64,000 bases of DNA from an uncultured Opitutia bacterium. GTDB taxonomy: Bacteria > Verrucomicrobiota > Verrucomicrobiia > Opitutales > UBA953. Below, piece by piece: positions 38,712 to 55,619 of this stretch. The stretch lies in assembly GCA_945957395.1 (NCBI GenBank), contig CAMFKE010000005.1, positions 188,001 to 252,000 of the forward strand, in the 5' to 3' direction. The notes under the pieces were generated by a model. The model was not told where the DNA came from. It worked only from the letters and a program-made list of their open reading frames with translations, and ran no database searches. The translations under genes were made by a program, and so were the position numbers. Numbering within the stretch: the first letter of the stretch is position 1; the number at the start of each line of letters is the position of its first letter.

Positions 38712-39980
38712 TTACTTGGCGTCGTAGGCACCGAGCTTACGCTCGATGCGAATGGCGGAAAGCTGGGCGTACTTGGGCAGGCCGTTCTCGTAGGGCAGCG
38801 TGTTTTCGCCCTGAATGAGGGGCTGAGCGTACTTGGCGAACTGGAAGCCGATGGACATCTTGTCCTCGCCGATCCAGTTGGCGGGGAAGGTCTTCACCGC
38901 GTTGGCGATTTCGCCGAGCGGGGCCAGGTCGTACTTGATGGAGTACTGATCCTTGTCCTCGCGCACGAACACCACCATCTGACCGGACTTGCCTTCAACG
39001 GCGGCCTTAACGGCCTGGGCGCCGGCCTTGAAGGCCTCGTCCACATCCGTGGCGGAACCGCTGTGCGAAGCGGCGCGCTGGGCGATGCCGAGCTTCGCGC
39101 TGCGGGCCTTCACGCCGGGCAGGCCGGATTCCACGATGCCGCGCAGCGCCTCGCCGGCGCCGCCGAGCACGGCGTGGCCGAAGGCGTCCTTGCTGGATTC
39201 GTCGGCGCCGAGGAAGTTGCCGTTCTCGTCGGTCACGCCTTCGGAGGTCACGACGAAGCAGTGCTTCTGCTTGGAAAGCACGCGCTGCACCTGATCCAGG
39301 AAGGCCTGGCGGTTGAACGGGGCCTCGGGGAGCAGCACGATGTGCGGGGCGTCCTCGGGGTTGTTCTTGCGCTTGGCGAGCACGGAGCCGGCGGCGAGCC
39401 AGCCGGCGTTGCGGCCCATGACCTCGAGAATGGACACGAAGTCGTGCTGGCCCATGGCGGCGTTGTCGCAGGACATCTCGCGCACGGTGGTGCAGATGTG
39501 CTTCACGACGGAGCCGTAGCCGGGGCAGTGGTCGGTGATGGGCAGGTCGTTGTCGATGGTCTTGGGCACGCCGATCACGCGCAGCTCGTAGCCCTTGGCC
39601 ACGGCGCGCTCATGGATCTTGGCGGCGGTGTCCTGGGAGTCGTTGCCGCCGATGTAGAGGAAGTAGCGGATGTTGTGCGCCGCGAAGACATCGAGGATGC
39701 GGTCGTAATCGGCCTCCTTCTTGATCTTGTAGCGGCAGGTGCCCAGCGCGGCGCCCGGGGTGGTCTTCAGACCGCGCACGGTCTGCTGGGACTCGGAGGC
39801 CAGGTCGATGAGCTCTTCGCGCAGGATGCCCTGGATGCCGTTGAGGCCGCCGTAGATTTCCTCGATGTTCTCCTCGTGCTTGAGGGCTTCGGAAATGACG
39901 CCGGCGAGGCTGGCGTTGATCACGGGGGTGGGACCGCCGCTCTGCGCGACGAGGAGGTTGCCTACGAGTTCTTCGGACAT
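38712..39980 (-). CDS. pfp: Pyrophosphate-type 6-phosphofructokinase
   Basis: Interconverts fructose-6-phosphate and fructose-1,6-bisphosphate. 422 residues. The two positions that separate PPi from ATP use are both of the PPi type: GGNDS (111-115) has Asp114 where ATP enzymes have Gly, and PKTIDNDLPITD has Lys140 where ATP enzymes have Gly. The catalytic Asp lies in TIDND, and MGRNAGWLAA is conserved. It is a reversible enzyme, suiting both glycolysis and gluconeogenesis. The ATG at 39980 starts MSEELVGNLLVAQSGGPT. Repeat-rich sequence lies 5' of it. Confidence 0.94.
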   Translation of the reverse strand: MSEELVGNLLVAQSGGPTPVINASLAGVISEALKHEENIEEIYGGLNGIQGILREELIDLASESQQTVRGLKTTPGAALGTCRYKIKKEADYDRILDVFAAHNIRYFLYIGGNDSQDTAAKIHERAVAKGYELRVIGVPKTIDNDLPITDHCPGYGSVVKHICTTVREMSCDNAAMGQHDFVSILEVMGRNAGWLAAGSVLAKRKNNPEDAPHIVLLPEAPFNRQAFLDQVQRVLSKQKHCFVVTSEGVTDENGNFLGADESSKDAFGHAVLGGAGEALRGIVESGLPGVKARSAKLGIAQRAASHSGSATDVDEAFKAGAQAVKAAVEGKSGQMVVFVREDKDQYSIKYDLAPLGEIANAVKTFPANWIGEDKMSIGFQFAKYAQPLIQGENTLPYENGLPKYAQLSAIRIERKLGAYDAK

Positions 39981-39984
39981 AAGG

Positions 39985-40169
39985 GGATGAAAAACGGTTT
40001 TCGGTTAAAAGGGAAAGGTCGCGGTTGTGTTTTGCGCGGCGTGAGAGGCAAGGGAAAAGCCCGGCGGCGCATCCGCCGTGTTTCAGGTTTTCAAGTTTTC
40101 GGTTTCAGCCGCGCGACGCGCCACACGCGCCCACCTTGCTTCAAACCGATAACCTCAAACTTGAAACGC
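39985..40169. repeat. Inverted repeat between pfp and purB
   Basis: The left arm (40079-40110, words GTTTCAGG, TTTTCAAG and TTTTCGGTTTCAG) pairs imperfectly with the right arm (40138-40169) when inverted, about 24 of 31 positions with small indels. Another related word, AACGGTTTTCGGTT, lies just 5' of pfp. Confidence 0.7.
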
Positions 40170-40186
40170 CCTCGCCCCACCCCGGC

Positions 40187-41626
40187 TTACAGCATGCGCC
40201 CGGGCTTGATGGCGGCGGCCTCCGGGTACTTGGCCAGCCACAGGTCGCCGGTGCGCACGAACACGTCCACCTGCTTGCCAGCGGCACCGATCTCCTTGGA
40301 GCCCACGGCGAGAATCTCGTCGAACTTCGCCTTCGGCAGCTTCAGGCCGCCGTCGCGCTCGAGGCGCTCGAACAGGTCGTTCTTGGAAATGCGGCCGGCG
40401 CGCAGGTCGTCGGAGGTGGCCACGGCGTGCTTCTTGATGAGGCTGTGGGCGGTCTCGCGGCCCACGCCAGCCTTCACGGCCTCCATCATCACGGTGGTGG
40501 TGAGCAGGAAGGGCATGTAATGGGCGGCCTCGCGCTCCACGACCGGACGGTACACCTTCATGTTGTTGAGGATGGTCAGGAACGTCTCCAGCAGGCCGTC
40601 GATGGCGTAGAAGGCGTCCGGGAGCATCACGCGGCGCACCACGGAGCAGGACACGTCGCCCTCGTTCCACTGGTCGCCCGCCAGGTCGGCGGCCATGGAC
40701 AGGTAGCCACGCAGGATGACATGGAAGCCGTTCAGGCGTTCGCAGCTGCGGCTGTTCATCTTGTGCGGCATGGCCGACGAACCGGTCTGGCCGGGCAGGA
40801 AGCCCTCGCTGGCCAGTTCGTGGCCGGCCATGATGCGCAGCGTCTTGGCAAAGCTCGACGGGCCCGAGGCCAGCGTGACGAGCGCGGAAACGGTGTCGAA
40901 GTCCAGCGTGCGCGGGTACACCTGGCCCACGGCGTTCATGCCGCGCTTGATGCCGAGGTGCACGATCACGCGGTCTTCCAAGTCGGAAACCTTGCCGGCG
41001 TCGCCGCCGAAGAGCGTAAGCTGGTCGAGCTGCGTGCCGACGGCGCCCTTCAGGCCGCGCGCGGCGTAGTCGTCGATGTGGCGCTCCACACGGGTGAGGC
41101 CCAGCAGGAACTCCTCGCCGAACATCGCCCAGCGCTTGCCAACGGTCGTCGCCTGCGCGGCCACGTTGTGCGTGCGCGCGGCGAGCACGGTGTCGCGCTC
41201 GTCGTTGGCGGCGTCCGCCAGGCGCTTCAGGCACGCCACGGCCTTGAGGCGGACGAGCTCCAGGGCGCGCAGCACCTGCAGCTGCTCGACCGACTCGGTG
41301 AGGTCGCGGCTGGTGAGGCCCTTGTGGATGTGCTCGTGCTTGGGGCCGACGGTGGCGGTGAGATCGTTGAACTCCTCGATGCGCGCCTTCACGTCGTGCT
41401 TGGTCACCTCTTCGCGCGCCGCGATGGACGGGAGGTTGACGGAGCCCTTCACGGACTCGTACGCGGCGATGGCCTCGGACGGCACATCCAGGCCCAGGTC
41501 GCGCTGCGCCTTCATGACGGCGATCCAGAACTCGCGCTCCAGCACGATGCGCCCTTCCGGCGACCAGATGGACTTCATCGCCGGCGAGGCGTAGCGTTCG
41601 GCGAGGACGTTGATGACTTTGCTCAT
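40187..41626 (-). CDS. purB: Adenylosuccinate lyase
   Basis: Releases fumarate from adenylosuccinate and SAICAR in purine synthesis. 479 residues with the superfamily signature GSSAMPHKMNSRSCERL (catalytic Ser loop), HVDVKARIEEF-like segment near residues 75-85 (read TKHDVKARIEEFNDL), and HEHIHKGLTSRDLTES supplying the catalytic His. The ATG at 41626 begins MSKVINVLAERYAS. It complements purA at 8240-9796 about 30 kb away. It is divergent from rsmD across a 131-base gap with repeat-like words. Confidence 0.95.
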   Translation of the reverse strand: MSKVINVLAERYASPAMKSIWSPEGRIVLEREFWIAVMKAQRDLGLDVPSEAIAAYESVKGSVNLPSIAAREEVTKHDVKARIEEFNDLTATVGPKHEHIHKGLTSRDLTESVEQLQVLRALELVRLKAVACLKRLADAANDERDTVLAARTHNVAAQATTVGKRWAMFGEEFLLGLTRVERHIDDYAARGLKGAVGTQLDQLTLFGGDAGKVSDLEDRVIVHLGIKRGMNAVGQVYPRTLDFDTVSALVTLASGPSSFAKTLRIMAGHELASEGFLPGQTGSSAMPHKMNSRSCERLNGFHVILRGYLSMAADLAGDQWNEGDVSCSVVRRVMLPDAFYAIDGLLETFLTILNNMKVYRPVVEREAAHYMPFLLTTTVMMEAVKAGVGRETAHSLIKKHAVATSDDLRAGRISKNDLFERLERDGGLKLPKAKFDEILAVGSKEIGAAGKQVDVFVRTGDLWLAKYPEAAAIKPGRML

Positions 41627-41659
41627 GCGCCGAACCCTGTGGCCCCCGCCCCGGGGGTT

Positions 41660-41745
41660 TCAAGTTTTCTGTTTCAAGTTTTCCGCCCCCACGCGCGCCC
41701 GCGCATCCGCTCGCTCTACGCTTTACGCACCCGACGCACCTCTCA
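41660..41745. repeat. Repeat words in the purB-rsmD gap
   Basis: TTTCAAGTTTTC occurs twice in tandem just 5' of purB, and a different word (ACGCACC type) lies before rsmD. The two halves do not pair. The first shares its word with the pfp-purB element. Confidence 0.4.
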
Positions 41746-41757
41746 AAGTCCCGCGCC

Positions 41758-42339
41758 ATGCGCATCACCGGCGGCCGCGCGCGCGGCATCCCCCTCACCC
41801 TGCCCTCGCGCGGCGAAATCCGCCCCGCCACCGACTACATCCGCGAAGCCGTCTTCAACTCGCTCGGCCCCCTCGTGGACGGCGCCCGCGTGCTCGACCT
41901 CTTCGCCGGCACCGGCGCCTACGGCCTGGAATCTCTCAGCCGCGGCGCCCTGCAGGTCACCCTTGTGGACAAAAACCCGGCCGCCGCCGCCGTGCAGCGC
42001 AAGAACGCCGCCGCCGTGGCCAAGTCCCTCGGCCTCGCCGAGGCGCCCGTGGACATCGTCAACGACGACGCCACGCGCTGGGCGCCGCCCGCCGGCACCC
42101 CGCCCTACGACATCATCTTCGCCGACCCGCCCTGGGCCCTCTGGGAATCCGCCGCCGAGGAGCTCGTGCCGCGGCTGGCCGCCCTGCTCGACACCGGCGA
42201 GCATGTGCGCCTCGTGCTGGAAGCCCCGGGCAAGTTCGACCCGCCCATACCTCCCGGCTGGCGCCTTCACCGCAAGCTCGCCAAGGGCAAGGACCAGCCC
42301 GCCGCCACCCTCCTGCGCCGCGAAAAGACCGACGCCTGA
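41758..42339 (+). CDS. rsmD: 16S rRNA (guanine966-N2)-methyltransferase RsmD
   Basis: 193 residues. SAM-dependent methyltransferase that acts on 16S G966 during 30S assembly. Motifs: MRITGGRARGIPL start, RPATDYIREAVFNSLG, VLDLFAGTGAYGLESLSRGA (SAM-binding), and the catalytic IIFADPPWAL. Size and start match the family. It is usually near coaD, which is not here. Confidence 0.93.
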   Translation: MRITGGRARGIPLTLPSRGEIRPATDYIREAVFNSLGPLVDGARVLDLFAGTGAYGLESLSRGALQVTLVDKNPAAAAVQRKNAAAVAKSLGLAEAPVDIVNDDATRWAPPAGTPPYDIIFADPPWALWESAAEELVPRLAALLDTGEHVRLVLEAPGKFDPPIPPGWRLHRKLAKGKDQPAATLLRREKTDA

Positions 42340-42363
42340 CGCCGACGACCGCGCGCAAAAAAA

Positions 42364-43896
42364 CTATTCCGCCGACTTCGCCGCCTCGCGGCAGGCGAGG
42401 CGACGAGCCTCGGCCAGCCCCACGCGCTCGCGACGCAACTCCACGCTCGCGCCCCCGGCGGCCTTCACGCGCGCCTCCAATCCCGCCAGGGCGAACGCCG
42501 GGTCCTCGCACAACGCCGCCACCGCGCGCTCGGCGGCCTCCGTCCGGCCCGCCCGCCGCGCCGCCTCGCAGACGCGGGAAACCTCGCGCAGCTCCTCGCG
42601 CACATCGAGCATCGCAGAGCCCAGAACAAGCCTCAGCACGGCCGGCGACACCGGGCACCGGGCGTCGTCCGCCACCGCACCCTCGACGAGGAACGGGTTG
42701 GCTGAAAAACCTTCCGGATACGCGTCGGCGCGCACCGGCAGTCGAAACAGGGTCTTGCGCGACGGCCCGCCGGGAGCGCCCGCCGGCGTCGACCACAGAC
42801 GCTGCCCCTCGCGGGACAGCACGAACCGCAGGAAATCCCGCGCGACCTCGGCATGCGGGGCGCCGCGCAACAGCGCCACCGGGTCCGCCGACAACGGGGC
42901 ATCCGCCGGCAACACGAACACCAGCCGCCCCGGCCCACCTCGCAACGCGGTGTCCGCCTCCTGGGCGCGACCGTAGAAATCCGCCGCCATCGACACGGCC
43001 ACATCGCCCCGCGCGGTGTCGAACACAGGCCCGGACGCGCTGTCGGCCCAGACGCCGGCGTTCATCGCCAGCCGCGTGAGCGCGCCGAACGCGGAGCGCC
43101 AGGCCGCCTCGCGCGAGCGCCCGGCGGCGAGCTCGCGGCGCATCACCGAGGCGACAAGTCCCTCGAAAGCCTTGTAGGCCGTGCCGCTCTTGGTCGGGTC
43201 GGCCAGCCCGACCAATCCCGCCAGCCGCGCGTCGCCCAGGTCGCCCCAGTCGCGCGGAGCGGGCAGCCCGGCGCGCGCCAGCAGGTCGCGGTTATAAACG
43301 AAGCCGAACCCCGAAAGCGCCGCGGCGTACCAGCGCCCGTCGCCGTCGCGCAACCTCTGCCCGCGCAGCGTCTCCGGCATCACGGCGCCCGCCTCCCGGG
43401 CCGGCAAGGGCATGAGCTGGCCGAGCATGGCGGCGTCGGCGAAGTTGTCCGTCCCGCCGCCGAAATACACATCCAGACCGGCCGAGCATCCGGACCGGGA
43501 GAACGCCTCGCGCGCCGCGGCCAGCGCGCTTCCGCTCGCGGCCGGCCGGGTCGGGTTGAACAGGTCGCCCGCCACACCCGGCGCCGCATACAGCGCAGGC
43601 TCGCGCCGCTCGAAATCGGCGGCGTAGCGCGTATTCAAATACTTAACACAGTCGTTGGCGCCGCCGACATTGCGCCAGTCCACCCTCACCTCGCGCCCCG
43701 TGCGCTCCCGGTGCCACGCCTCGAACGCCGCACCGAACTCGGCCCGGATGGACTCGTTGTGCGGCGACAGCACGAGCAGCGACACCGCCCCGCCGGGAGC
43801 GGGCGCCGGAACCCGACGCGTGCTCGCGAACCGCGACAACACGAGCGGCGCCGCCAGCACGACGGCGAGAAGGAGGAACGGAGCGACGCGTCTCAT
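42364..43896 (-). CDS. Extracellular solute-binding protein of an iron-type ABC transporter
   Basis: 510 residues with an N-terminal signal/anchor (FLLLAVVLAAPLVL). The periplasmic binding fold follows the type II ferric-iron/spermidine layout: SLLVLSPHNESIRAEFGAAF, DVYFGGGTDNF, SGFGFVYNRDLLARAGLP, GLVGLADPTKSGTAYKAFE and VFVLPADAPLSADPVALLRG. The last is a segment typical of ferric-iron binding proteins of the AfuA/FbpA group. A C-terminal helical extension of about 90 residues is unusual. The ATPase gene ends 21 bases upstream on the same strand, so the two are an operon; no permease is between or beside them. Confidence 0.85.
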   Translation of the reverse strand: MRRVAPFLLLAVVLAAPLVLSRFASTRRVPAPAPGGAVSLLVLSPHNESIRAEFGAAFEAWHRERTGREVRVDWRNVGGANDCVKYLNTRYAADFERREPALYAAPGVAGDLFNPTRPAASGSALAAAREAFSRSGCSAGLDVYFGGGTDNFADAAMLGQLMPLPAREAGAVMPETLRGQRLRDGDGRWYAAALSGFGFVYNRDLLARAGLPAPRDWGDLGDARLAGLVGLADPTKSGTAYKAFEGLVASVMRRELAAGRSREAAWRSAFGALTRLAMNAGVWADSASGPVFDTARGDVAVSMAADFYGRAQEADTALRGGPGRLVFVLPADAPLSADPVALLRGAPHAEVARDFLRFVLSREGQRLWSTPAGAPGGPSRKTLFRLPVRADAYPEGFSANPFLVEGAVADDARCPVSPAVLRLVLGSAMLDVREELREVSRVCEAARRAGRTEAAERAVAALCEDPAFALAGLEARVKAAGGASVELRRERVGLAEARRLACREAAKSAE

Positions 43897-43917
43897 GCGA
43901 CAACCCGCGGCGGGGGA

Positions 43918-49193
<5,276 letters not shown>

Positions 49194-49199
49194 GCCGGC

Positions 49200-50489
49200 T
49201 CAGCCGCGGGTGTGGCCGGAGCCGAAGATGCGGTATTTGTAGGTGGTGAGCTCGGCGAGGCCCATGGGGCCGCGCGCATGCAGCTTGTCGGTGGAGATGC
49301 CAATCTCGGCGCCGAAGCCGAACTCGCCGCCGTCGGTGAAGCGCGTGGAGGCGTTCCAGTACACGCACGCGCCGTCCACGCCGTTGAGGAATTTTTCGGC
49401 GGCGGAAGCGTCGTCGGTGACAATGGCGTCGGAGTGACCGGAGCCATGCCGGGCGATGTGGGCGAGAGCGCCGTCCACGCCGTCGACGAGCGCGACATTG
49501 AGAATGAGGGCGAGGTGCTCGGTGTCGAAATCCTCGGGCGTGGCGGGCCTGGCGCCCGGGAACAGAGGCAGAGCACGCGCGTCGGCGCGCAGCTCGACCT
49601 GCGCGGCGGCGAGTTCGGCGGCGAGTCGCGCGAGCACTTTTACTGAACGCTCCGAAGGGTCCGCAACGAGTGCGGAGTCGAGGAGGAGCGTCTCCATGGC
49701 GTTGCACACGCCGGGCCGGCTGCACTTGGCGTTGAGCACGATGCGCACGGCCATGCCGGGGTCGGCCGCCGCATCCACATAGACATGACAGATGCCGTGG
49801 TAGTGCTTGATGACCGGCACACGGGCGCTTTCCACGACGGCCTTCACGAGACCGTGTCCGCCGCGGGGGATGATGAGGTCGACCAGCCCGGTCTGCCCGC
49901 ACAGCGCGGGCACGGCCTCGCGGTCGGTGAACGGCACGAGTCGGGCGCATGCGGCGGGAAGCCCGGCGCGCTCCAACCCGGCGGCGAAGGCGCGGGCGAG
50001 CGCCGCGTTCGTGCGGATCGCCTCGGAGCCGCCGCGCAGCACGGTGGCGTTGCCGGCCTTCAGGCAGAGCGCGGCGGTGTCCACGGTGACATTCGGGCGC
50101 GACTCGTAAATCACGCCGATGACGCCGATGGGCACGCTGACCTTGTCGATGCGCAGGCCGTTGGGCCGCACCTCGCGGGAAAGGAGCCTGCCCACCGGAT
50201 CCGGCAACGCGGCGATCTCGCGCACGCCGGCGGCTATGCCGGCGAGGCGCGCGGGGGTGAGCGTGAGCCGGTCGAGCATCGCGGGGGGCATGCCGCGCTC
50301 CCGCGCCGCCGCCACATCCCCGGCGTTGGCCGCGAGGATTTCCTCGCGGGCGGCGTCGAGAGAGTCGGCGACGGACCGCAGCGCGGCGTCCTTGAGCTCG
50401 GAGGAGGCCTCGGCCAAGAGGCGCGAAGCCCGCTTGGCGTCCTCGCAAAGGAGGCGGATTTCTTCGTGAACGGACATGGGCGCGGGCAT
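49200..50489 (-). CDS. proA: Gamma-glutamyl phosphate reductase
   Basis: Reduces gamma-glutamyl phosphate to glutamate semialdehyde with NADPH, step two of proline synthesis. 429 residues of the aldehyde-dehydrogenase fold. Motifs: GVIYESRPNVTVD, LKAGNATVLRGGSEA, VPVIKHYHGICHVYVD, KCSRPGVCNAMETLL (catalytic Cys in GVCNAMET), and YWNASTRFTDGGEFGFGAEI. The ATGs at 50489 and 50477 are both possible. The proB stop is 22 bases upstream, making a proBA operon. It converges on the beta-galactosidase gene. Confidence 0.95.
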   Translation of the reverse strand: MPAPMSVHEEIRLLCEDAKRASRLLAEASSELKDAALRSVADSLDAAREEILAANAGDVAAARERGMPPAMLDRLTLTPARLAGIAAGVREIAALPDPVGRLLSREVRPNGLRIDKVSVPIGVIGVIYESRPNVTVDTAALCLKAGNATVLRGGSEAIRTNAALARAFAAGLERAGLPAACARLVPFTDREAVPALCGQTGLVDLIIPRGGHGLVKAVVESARVPVIKHYHGICHVYVDAAADPGMAVRIVLNAKCSRPGVCNAMETLLLDSALVADPSERSVKVLARLAAELAAAQVELRADARALPLFPGARPATPEDFDTEHLALILNVALVDGVDGALAHIARHGSGHSDAIVTDDASAAEKFLNGVDGACVYWNASTRFTDGGEFGFGAEIGISTDKLHARGPMGLAELTTYKYRIFGSGHTRG

Positions 50490-50511
50490 TTTTGAGAACG
50501 CGGGGGCGCGA

Positions 50512-51291
50512 TCACTCGCGCTCGCGGCGGGCGAGTCGGAAGCGCGTGCCGAGGAAGTCGTCGCGCGCGATGTCGGCGAGGATGCCCGGGGTGCGCCCGT
50601 TGGCGATGATGGTCTCGCAGCCCGCCTCGGCGGCCACTTCGGCGGCGATGAGCTTGGTGGTCATGCCGCCGACATTCGTGCGGCCGGTCGTGCCGCCCGC
50701 GAGCGAGCGCACGGCGTCGGCGTCGGTCACCAGGCGGATCACCTCGCCCGACCCGTCAAGCCTGGTGAGCAGACCGTCGATGCCGGAGAGGATGACGAGC
50801 TTGGCGGCGCCGCACAGGGCAGCGGCGTGCGCGGAGAGCCGGTCGTTGTCGCCGAACTTGATCTCATCGTCGGCGATGGCGTCGTTTTCGTTAATCACCG
50901 GCACATAGCGGCGCGCGGCCAGAAGACGCTCGAGCGTGGCGGCGGCGTTGCGGTGGCAGGTGCGGCTGTCGAAATCGGCGTAGGTGAACAGCAGCTGGGC
51001 GGGCAACAACCCGTGCCCGGCGAAGTGCCGGCGATACTCGGCCATGAGCTCGATCTGGCCCACGGTCGCGCAGGCGCGCAGCTCGGCGGCGGCCTTGGGG
51101 CGCTCGGCGAGCCCCATGAGCGTCATGCCGGAGGCGATGGCGCCGGAGGAGACGAGCACGACCTCCACGCCGCGGTCCATGAGGTCGCGCACCTGCGCGG
51201 CGAAGTCGGCGAAACGGGCGGCGTCGATGCGCCCGTCGTCGCAGGTGAGGAGGCCGGAGCCGATTTTGATAACCCAGCGGTTACTTTTCAT
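50512..51291 (-). CDS. proB: Glutamate 5-kinase without PUA domain
   Basis: 259 residues from the ATG at 51291 (MKSNRWVIKIGSGLL). Amino-acid-kinase fold: VVLVSSGAIASGM, PVINENDAIADDEIKFGDND, LVILSGIDGLL and VGGMTTKLIAAEVA. It phosphorylates glutamate in the first step of proline synthesis. The C-terminal PUA domain of the E. coli enzyme (367 residues) is missing, as in many bacteria; proline feedback may still work through the kinase domain. The longer frame upstream overlaps the clpC leader and is rejected. Divergent from clpC. Confidence 0.93.
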   Translation of the reverse strand: MKSNRWVIKIGSGLLTCDDGRIDAARFADFAAQVRDLMDRGVEVVLVSSGAIASGMTLMGLAERPKAAAELRACATVGQIELMAEYRRHFAGHGLLPAQLLFTYADFDSRTCHRNAAATLERLLAARRYVPVINENDAIADDEIKFGDNDRLSAHAAALCGAAKLVILSGIDGLLTRLDGSGEVIRLVTDADAVRSLAGGTTGRTNVGGMTTKLIAAEVAAEAGCETIIANGRTPGILADIARDDFLGTRFRLARRERE

Positions 51292-51526
51292 GGCGGCGCA
51301 TAAGGGCTTCGACGGTCGACGAGTCAACACCGGTCCGCCCATCGGGCCCCCTGAAAAAAAATTCCCCTTGCCTGACATCGGAGCAAAATCGGCGCCAGGA
51401 CCCCGGCCGCGTGAACTTCTGGCAGAAAAAAACGACGAGGCCGAAGCGGCTTTTCGCGCAAAGTTCGCCAAAGGCGGAAGCAATCCGACTTGTCCGAGAG
51501 GCCGGCGCGCGCACCATTCCGGCACC

Positions 51527-54109
<2,583 letters not shown>

Positions 54110-54131
54110 GCAATACACCCCGGAACAATAA

Positions 54132-54175
54132 AACCGCGCCATCCCTTTACCGGGGAGGCGCGGTTCTTTATTTTT
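54132..54175 (+). terminator. Terminator downstream of clpC
   Basis: AACCGCGCC/GGCGCGGTT stem followed by CTTTATTTTT. Confidence 0.85.
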
Positions 54176-54287
54176 GAGCCTGGAACAGGGATTAAAGAGA
54201 TTAAGCGAAATGAATGAGACACCCCGCACATGACGGCTTGTCCTAATCGTAAAATCCGATAGCAACACCGTCGATTTCCCCTTTCCC

Positions 54288-55556
54288 ATGCCAGCACCCC
54301 AGCCCGAAAAGACTCCCCTCGCTCTTGTCGTCGTAGTCTTGGCCATCGTCGGCGCGGGTGCCGCCGGCTTCATGTTCCCGCACCTTTTCGCCCCCCTGTC
54401 CCTCGTCGTGGCCGTGGCGGGCGGCGCCGCCCTTTACGCCCTGAGCCCGCGAGCCAAGGGCGCCTTGCGCCAGATCTCCCCCGCGGAACTCGCTCCGCTC
54501 AACAAGAATGTGGCGGAAAGCCGCAACGAGGTGATCAAGGCCATGGCCATCCTTCAGGAGGAAATCCGCCTCCTTCAGGACGCCAAAGTCAACGACCGCG
54601 AGACCCGCGCCATGCGCGAGGAGCTCACCCGCCTCACCGCCGAGCTCGCCGCCCTCAAGGCCTCCGTCGTCATCAAGGCCGCCACCGCTCCCGCCGCCGC
54701 ACCGGCCCCCGCCCCCGCCGCCAAGGAAGCCCCGGCCAAGAAGAAGCCGGTCAAGGAGGAGGACGACGACTTCGATGTGGCCCCGCTCAGCTTCGACGAC
54801 GACCTCGACGAGGAAAAGCCCGTGGCGAAGCCTGCGGCCAAGGCCGCCGCACCCGTCGCCAAGGCCCCCGAGCCCAGGAAGCCGGAGCCCGTGAAGGCCG
54901 CCCCGGTCTTCGCGCCCGAGCCCGAGCCGGTGCTCGAATCCGGTCTTGAGCCCGAAGACATGGAGGACGACGGCGACTGGCTCACCGGCGGACTCGAGGA
55001 AGAAGACCTTGTCGTCACCAAGAAGGTCGACTTCGAGGACATCGTGAAGAAGGACGCCGCGCGTCCGAAGCCCAAGGTCGACCCCGAGGAGCAGCGCGCC
55101 CTGCGCGAGGAGATGGAACAGCTCGCCGACGAGAACGACTGGGTCGGCGGCGGCCTCCAGGACCGCGATGTGAAGGTGAAGAAAACCACCGTCAACGACG
55201 CCCTCTTCGACAAGCTCCGCGCCGAGATCGAGGCCAAGCGCCAGGCGAAGGAATCCGCCACCGGCGTGCGCGCGCCCGCCCGCGGCGAAACCGCGCTGCT
55301 CGTGAATGTCACGGTAGCCCACGGCACCAAGCTCTTCATCCGCGGCGTCGGCCCGGGACTGGATGTGGAAAAGGGCGCCCCGATGCACCAATCCGGCCAC
55401 GGCAAGTGGCAGTGGATCTGCCCGGAACCCGGCAAGCCCTGCGTCGTCACCGTCTGGGAAAACGACAACCTGCAGGCCGAAGGTAACCCAATCCGCGTGC
55501 CCGGCGGCTTCGCTCTCACCGTCACGCCCACCTTCCGCCGCAAGCTCAAGCTCTGA
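54288..55556 (+). CDS. Membrane-anchored acidic/Ala-rich protein with C-terminal CBM20-like domain
   Basis: 422 residues. Two N-terminal hydrophobic segments (ALVVVVLAIVGAGAAG and LSLVVAVAGGAALYAL) form a membrane hairpin. A helical coiled-coil segment and a long Lys/Ala/Pro and Asp/Glu-rich linker follow. In the linker one motif occurs twice: DWLTGGLEEEDLVVTKK and DWVGGGLQDRDVKVKK. The final 80 residues (LFIRGVGPGLDVEKGAP, W-x-W, ENDN, GNPI, TVTPTF) match the C-terminal domain of the protein at 3639-4118. The fold resembles CBM20 (inference). Both termini and the linker probably face the cytoplasm, so it may tether a cytoplasmic polymer or partner at the membrane. It ends at a strong bidirectional terminator. 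Confidence 0.75.
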   Translation: MPAPQPEKTPLALVVVVLAIVGAGAAGFMFPHLFAPLSLVVAVAGGAALYALSPRAKGALRQISPAELAPLNKNVAESRNEVIKAMAILQEEIRLLQDAKVNDRETRAMREELTRLTAELAALKASVVIKAATAPAAAPAPAPAAKEAPAKKKPVKEEDDDFDVAPLSFDDDLDEEKPVAKPAAKAAAPVAKAPEPRKPEPVKAAPVFAPEPEPVLESGLEPEDMEDDGDWLTGGLEEEDLVVTKKVDFEDIVKKDAARPKPKVDPEEQRALREEMEQLADENDWVGGGLQDRDVKVKKTTVNDALFDKLRAEIEAKRQAKESATGVRAPARGETALLVNVTVAHGTKLFIRGVGPGLDVEKGAPMHQSGHGKWQWICPEPGKPCVVTVWENDNLQAEGNPIRVPGGFALTVTPTFRRKLKL

Positions 55557-55571
55557 GCCTGGCAGCGAAAC

Positions 55572-55612
55572 AAAAAAGCCGCCCGCGCCTTCACCGGCCG
55601 GGCGGCTTTTTT
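55572..55612. terminator. Bidirectional terminator between convergent genes
   Basis: A 14-bp perfect stem, AAAAAAGCCGCCCG and its complement, with A/T runs on each side. It serves the plus-strand membrane protein and trhO on the minus strand. Confidence 0.9.
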
Positions 55613-55619
55613 TGCGCCC

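Noticed and set aside
50984-51526. N-terminal extension of ClpC upstream of 51527
   Set aside because: The extension overlaps proB on the other strand and lacks conservation; Clp-N starts right after 51527.
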